Assembly (NCBI RefSeq): GCF_029626025.1
Contig: NZ_JARUBF010000001.1
Span: forward strand, 4,092,001 to 4,156,000
DNA from: Solwaraspora sp. WMMD406
GTDB lineage: Bacteria; Actinomycetota; Actinomycetes; Mycobacteriales; Micromonosporaceae
Reading direction: 5' to 3'
Length of the DNA: 64,000 bases
The notes under the pieces were generated by a model. The model searched no databases. It saw only the letters and a list, made by a program, of their open reading frames with translations, and was not told the origin of the DNA. Of this stretch, positions 61,475 through 64,000 are shown piece by piece. The position numbers and the translations under genes are program-made. The stretch's first letter is position 1; every line of letters starts with the position of its first letter.

Positions 61475-62942
61475 CCACGACCGGCACCGTCGGCCAGTCC
61501 GGACGGCTGGCCAGCGCGTGGACATCGGCCAGTGCTTCGGGACCCGGGTCAGCGAACACGGTCACCGCAGCGGTCCCGAGGTCGGGCTCGGCCGTGTCGG
61601 TGACGGACATCCGACGGCAGCCGGCCGGGAGCGGATCGATCGCGGTGCCGACCACGCTGACACTGGAACCGGCGGCCAACAGCCGATCGAGGAGCAACCG
61701 CGCGGCTCGTTCGCGGGGGCCGACGGGTCCGGTGATCACGAGCACGTCGGGTGCCTGCCGCAAGTCGATCCAGAGTCGTCCGTCTGCGCCGTCACCGATG
61801 GGGACGAGCGTGCCCGAGGCGGCGCCGACCGGGGGCTGCGGTCCGGCCATCCACCGGTACGGTGGTCCGCCGCGCGCCTGCCGTGCCCCGATCAGCCGCA
61901 GCACCGCCGGATCGTCACCGACCCGGATCGCCGCTGTCAGGTGGAGCGGCGTCTGGCCGTCCGACGTGTCCGCCTCGGGAGTCGCGTCGCCGGTCGCCGG
62001 TGCGCTGTCGGCCTGAGGCGGCTCGGCGTTGCCGGGGGTGGTCACCACCAGCGGCGCGGCACCGCTCGGGTGCATGATGGTGTCACCCGGGCGCGGCACG
62101 GCGTCGCCCGGTCGTACGGCGCCACCCGGGCGCATGATGGTGTCGCGCGGGCGCGTGGCCGTGTCGGCCGGGCGCGCGGCCGCCATGGCAGTGGCTGCCG
62201 CCGCCGACGCGGGGCGCGGCGGCACCGCTGGCCGCTGTGCCGCCGCCGGCCGGGGCCGGGACTCGGGCTGAGTCCGGGCCGGTGTCGCCGGCAGCCGGGC
62301 CGGGGCGGTGGTCCTGCCACGGCGCAACACCAGTACGGCGAGCGCGAACAGACCGATCGCGGCCATCGCGGCACCACCACGGATCAGCAGCTCCGAGCGT
62401 CGGTCTGGTGCGGCGACGGCGGTGTCGCGGGGTTCCCGGGGCGACACGTCGGGCACCGGAGTGGGCAGCGGTCCGTACCGGACGCCCGCGCCCCGCGCGT
62501 CGTCTGGCAGCCGCAGCACCCATCCCGGCTCCACCCGCGTCGGGTCGGTCAACTCACCTCCGTCGGGCTGCACCCGGCCCACGTTGAGGTCGAATATCTC
62601 CCGATAACGGCGACCGTCACCGAGCGTACGGGCGGCGATGGCGAACAGGAAGTCCCGTTCTCCGCCCGGCAGTTCCTCGACGACGTAGTACCGCACGTTC
62701 GCGCCGGATTCCCCGTCGGACGGTGTCGTGGCGTCCGTGGTCGCCGACCGGGCCGGCGTGGGCCCGCTGGGCTCGGTGGGCCCGCCGGGCGCGACCGCCA
62801 ACGGCTCCACCAGAGACACCAACCGCTCGTACGGTGACTGTGGAGCGGTCCCGGCAGCGCCGGTGATGACGGTCATCGGGCCGAGCAGAGCCAACCCGGC
62901 CAGGGCCGGCACCATCTGCCAGGCCCACCAACGCTGCCGCAT
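61425..62942 (-). CDS. LysM-like membrane protein of T7SS locus
   Basis: A 505-aa protein. An N-terminal signal/membrane segment (MVPALAGLALLGPMTVITGA) is followed by a Pro/Ser/Thr linker, a LysM-like domain (VRYYVVEELPGGERDFLFAI, EIFDLNVGRVQPDGG, EPGWVLRLP) and a second membrane helix (GGAAMAAIGLFALAVLVLRR) near residue 195. The rest is an Ala/Pro/Arg-rich stretch with repeats of DTIMRPGG, then a C-terminal domain with TPLHLTAAIRVGDDPAVLRL and PDVLVITGPVGPRERAARLL. ATG 62942 is preferred because GGGAG lies five bases upstream and it places the signal segment at the N-terminus. The LysM-like domain is closely related to that of the divergent mycosin-like gene. Confidence 0.75.
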   Translation of the reverse strand: MRQRWWAWQMVPALAGLALLGPMTVITGAAGTAPQSPYERLVSLVEPLAVAPGGPTEPSGPTPARSATTDATTPSDGESGANVRYYVVEELPGGERDFLFAIAARTLGDGRRYREIFDLNVGRVQPDGGELTDPTRVEPGWVLRLPDDARGAGVRYGPLPTPVPDVSPREPRDTAVAAPDRRSELLIRGGAAMAAIGLFALAVLVLRRGRTTAPARLPATPARTQPESRPRPAAAQRPAVPPRPASAAAATAMAAARPADTATRPRDTIMRPGGAVRPGDAVPRPGDTIMHPSGAAPLVVTTPGNAEPPQADSAPATGDATPEADTSDGQTPLHLTAAIRVGDDPAVLRLIGARQARGGPPYRWMAGPQPPVGAASGTLVPIGDGADGRLWIDLRQAPDVLVITGPVGPRERAARLLLDRLLAAGSSVSVVGTAIDPLPAGCRRMSVTDTAEPDLGTAAVTVFADPGPEALADVHALASRPDWPTVPVVVSAGPAARWTLRMGDD

Positions 62943-63020
62943 GTCCACTCCCGCTGCCGCGCGGGACCACCCCGCCGGCCGTACCGATCCTGTCAAGCTG
63001 GAACGAAGCAGCATATGCCC

Positions 63021-63056
63021 AGGTTCACGGCGGACTTCCCTAGCTGTCGTGAACCT
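63021..63056. promoter_or_regulatory. 9-bp perfect inverted repeat in the LysM/mycosin divergent promoter
   Basis: AGGTTCACG (63021-63029) and CGTGAACCT (63048-63056) are exact reverse complements separated by 18 bases. The repeat brackets operator site D and a CTAGGG at 63055-63060. It lies between two T7SS-linked genes transcribed apart and is a candidate regulatory site. Confidence 0.55.
63028..63043 (-). promoter_or_regulatory. Candidate shared operator, site D
   Basis: Read on the - strand, CTAGGGAAGTCCGCCG matches 13 of 16 positions of CTVGGGAWWTCCCBAG. It lies inside the inverted repeat at 63021-63056, between the LysM-like and mycosin-like genes. Confidence 0.45.
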
Positions 63057-63130
63057 AGGGCACCGCGCTGTCGTCCTTGCCGTAGCGGATCGCCGGCTCA
63101 CCGGCACCCGACACGAGGAGGAACGTGCGC

Positions 63131-64000
63131 ATGAGGACGCGGGTGGGACGTGCGATGGCCGTACTCGGCCTGTTGCTTGTCGTCGTGACCGCCGGTCAGA
63201 TCGGCGTCGGTTCGCTCAGCCCCGGGGCCGCGACCGCCGGCGCACCGGAGCCCGGCCCGTCGGGCAGCTACCAGCTGTACTACGTGGTCGCCGCCAGCCA
63301 CGAAGGACGTCCGGAGAACCTGTGGCTGATTGCGAGCCGACTGCTCGGCGACGCTGACCGGGCCACGGAGATTTTCGATCTCAACGCGGGCCGCCCACAG
63401 CCGACCGGTGGCGCTCTGGTCGATCCGAGCGTGCTGCGTCCCGGCTGGGAACTCCTGCTGCCCTGGGACGCGGTCGGCGACGGGGTCCGGTACGGCCATC
63501 TGTCGCCGGTGGGCCCGCCGTCGACGCCGACGCCTCGGCCGTCCGGCGACCCCTCGGGCGGCCAGCCGACGCCGAGGCCGCCGGCCGCCGACCCGAACGC
63601 CGGTCAGCCCGGCGCGGGATCCCCACCCCGGTCACCCGGCGCGGGCTCGTCGCCGTCGGCGTCACCCGGCCCGTCGGCGTCCCTGTCACCGACGCCGTCG
63701 GTGGCGGCGGCTCCGACCCGGCCGGCGGGAGGCGGGGTCGCCTCGGGTGCGCTGCCCTGGTCGACGTCGGGATGTCAGGCCAGCCTGGCGGACTGGGGGC
63801 AGCCGTGGCCGGCGCTGGACGAGGCGTGGTCGCGCAGTCGTGGCTCCGGGGTCACCGTCGCCGTCGTCGATTCGGGTGTGGACGCCACGCTGCCGGAACT
63901 CACCGGCCGGGTCACCGCTGGCGCGGACATCGTGACCGGAGCCGGCCGGGCCGGCACCGACTGCCTGGGCACCGGTACGGCGATCGCGGGCATCGTGGCC
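63131..64000 (+). CDS. mycP: Mycosin-like subtilase with LysM-like domain, 5' part (runs off the window)
   Basis: The reading frame is open from ATG 63131 to the window end (290 residues). A signal segment (AMAVLGLLLVVVTAGQIGVG) leads to a LysM-like domain (LYYVVAASHEGRPENLWLIA, EIFDLNAGRPQPTGG, RPGWELLLP), a long Pro/Ser/Gly linker and a subtilase S8 domain resembling mycosins, the proteases of ESX systems. The catalytic Asp is present (VAVVDSGVD, D247), with the mycosin loop ending DCLGTGTAIAGIVA. In mycosins this reads DCxGHGT; here the catalytic His is Thr (T281, codon ACC in place of CAC), so the enzyme is probably inactive, if the frame is correct. GAGGAGG precedes the ATG. Ser and the rest of the domain lie beyond the window. 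Confidence 0.85.
   Translation, partial: MRTRVGRAMAVLGLLLVVVTAGQIGVGSLSPGAATAGAPEPGPSGSYQLYYVVAASHEGRPENLWLIASRLLGDADRATEIFDLNAGRPQPTGGALVDPSVLRPGWELLLPWDAVGDGVRYGHLSPVGPPSTPTPRPSGDPSGGQPTPRPPAADPNAGQPGAGSPPRSPGAGSSPSASPGPSASLSPTPSVAAAPTRPAGGGVASGALPWSTSGCQASLADWGQPWPALDEAWSRSRGSGVTVAVVDSGVDATLPELTGRVTAGADIVTGAGRAGTDCLGTGTAIAGIVA

Noticed and set aside
60731-61525. Upstream in-frame extension of tnpB into the sigma-factor gene
   Set aside because: TnpB starts with its normal N-terminus near 60730; the extension is antisense to a clear sigma factor.

Overview
The window is very GC-rich DNA with short ATGA/GTGA/TGATG gene overlaps, many GTG starts, complete purine catabolism and an ESX-like type VII secretion locus. 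This points to a filamentous actinomycete, most likely of the Micromonosporaceae; the family assignment is inferred from gene content and codon use, not proven. No rRNA, tRNA or CRISPR array was seen. No gene-free stretch exceeds about 300 bases; the longest, 45528-45830, holds a promoter region and is described.

Region 1 (1-5316, + strand) is the end of an exopolysaccharide operon: a glycosyltransferase tail, two further glycosyltransferases, and one protein that appears to fuse a Wzx-type flippase to a Wzy/WaaL-type polymerase or ligase. Facing it (5289-7613, - strand) are a proline-rich membrane protein with a degenerate kinase-like N-terminus and a small protein resembling the N-terminal LAGLIDADG-fold half of WhiA.

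Region 2 (7603-24640) is a purine salvage and degradation block: adenosine deaminase, two-gene xanthine dehydrogenase, molybdenum-cofactor nucleotidyltransferase, XdhC, a PucR regulator, then a tightly coupled + strand operon of OHCU decarboxylase-HIU hydrolase fusion, uricase, 8-oxoguanine-deaminase-like amidohydrolase, malate synthase, HpcH/HpaI-type lyase, allantoinase and allantoicase. Together they take purines through urate and allantoin to ureidoglycolate and return glyoxylate to malate. No classical ureidoglycolate lyase is present; the HpcH/HpaI protein is a candidate for that step.

Region 3 (24560-28214, - strand) holds a GT2 polyprenyl-linked glycosyltransferase, a large polytopic membrane protein and a DUF3558-type lipoprotein.

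Region 4 (28283-64000) is a type VII secretion locus: a large LuxR/AAA regulator, small WXG100-like helical proteins, a 1013-aa WXG/coiled-coil protein, EccB, EccD, EccC, a beta-helix protein carrying two EccA-like AAA+ domains, a YbaB-like protein, a 3257-aa giant protein without a single cysteine, an 877-aa companion protein, a sigma factor, a LysM-like membrane protein and the start of a mycosin-like subtilase whose active-site His is replaced by Thr. EccE is not seen in the window. An IS200/IS605-type TnpB element lies between the 877-aa gene and the sigma factor gene. Four divergent intergenic regions of this locus each hold a similar 16-bp palindrome (CTRGGG-N4-CCNCNAG-like), suggesting one regulator, possibly the adjacent LuxR protein, coordinates the system.
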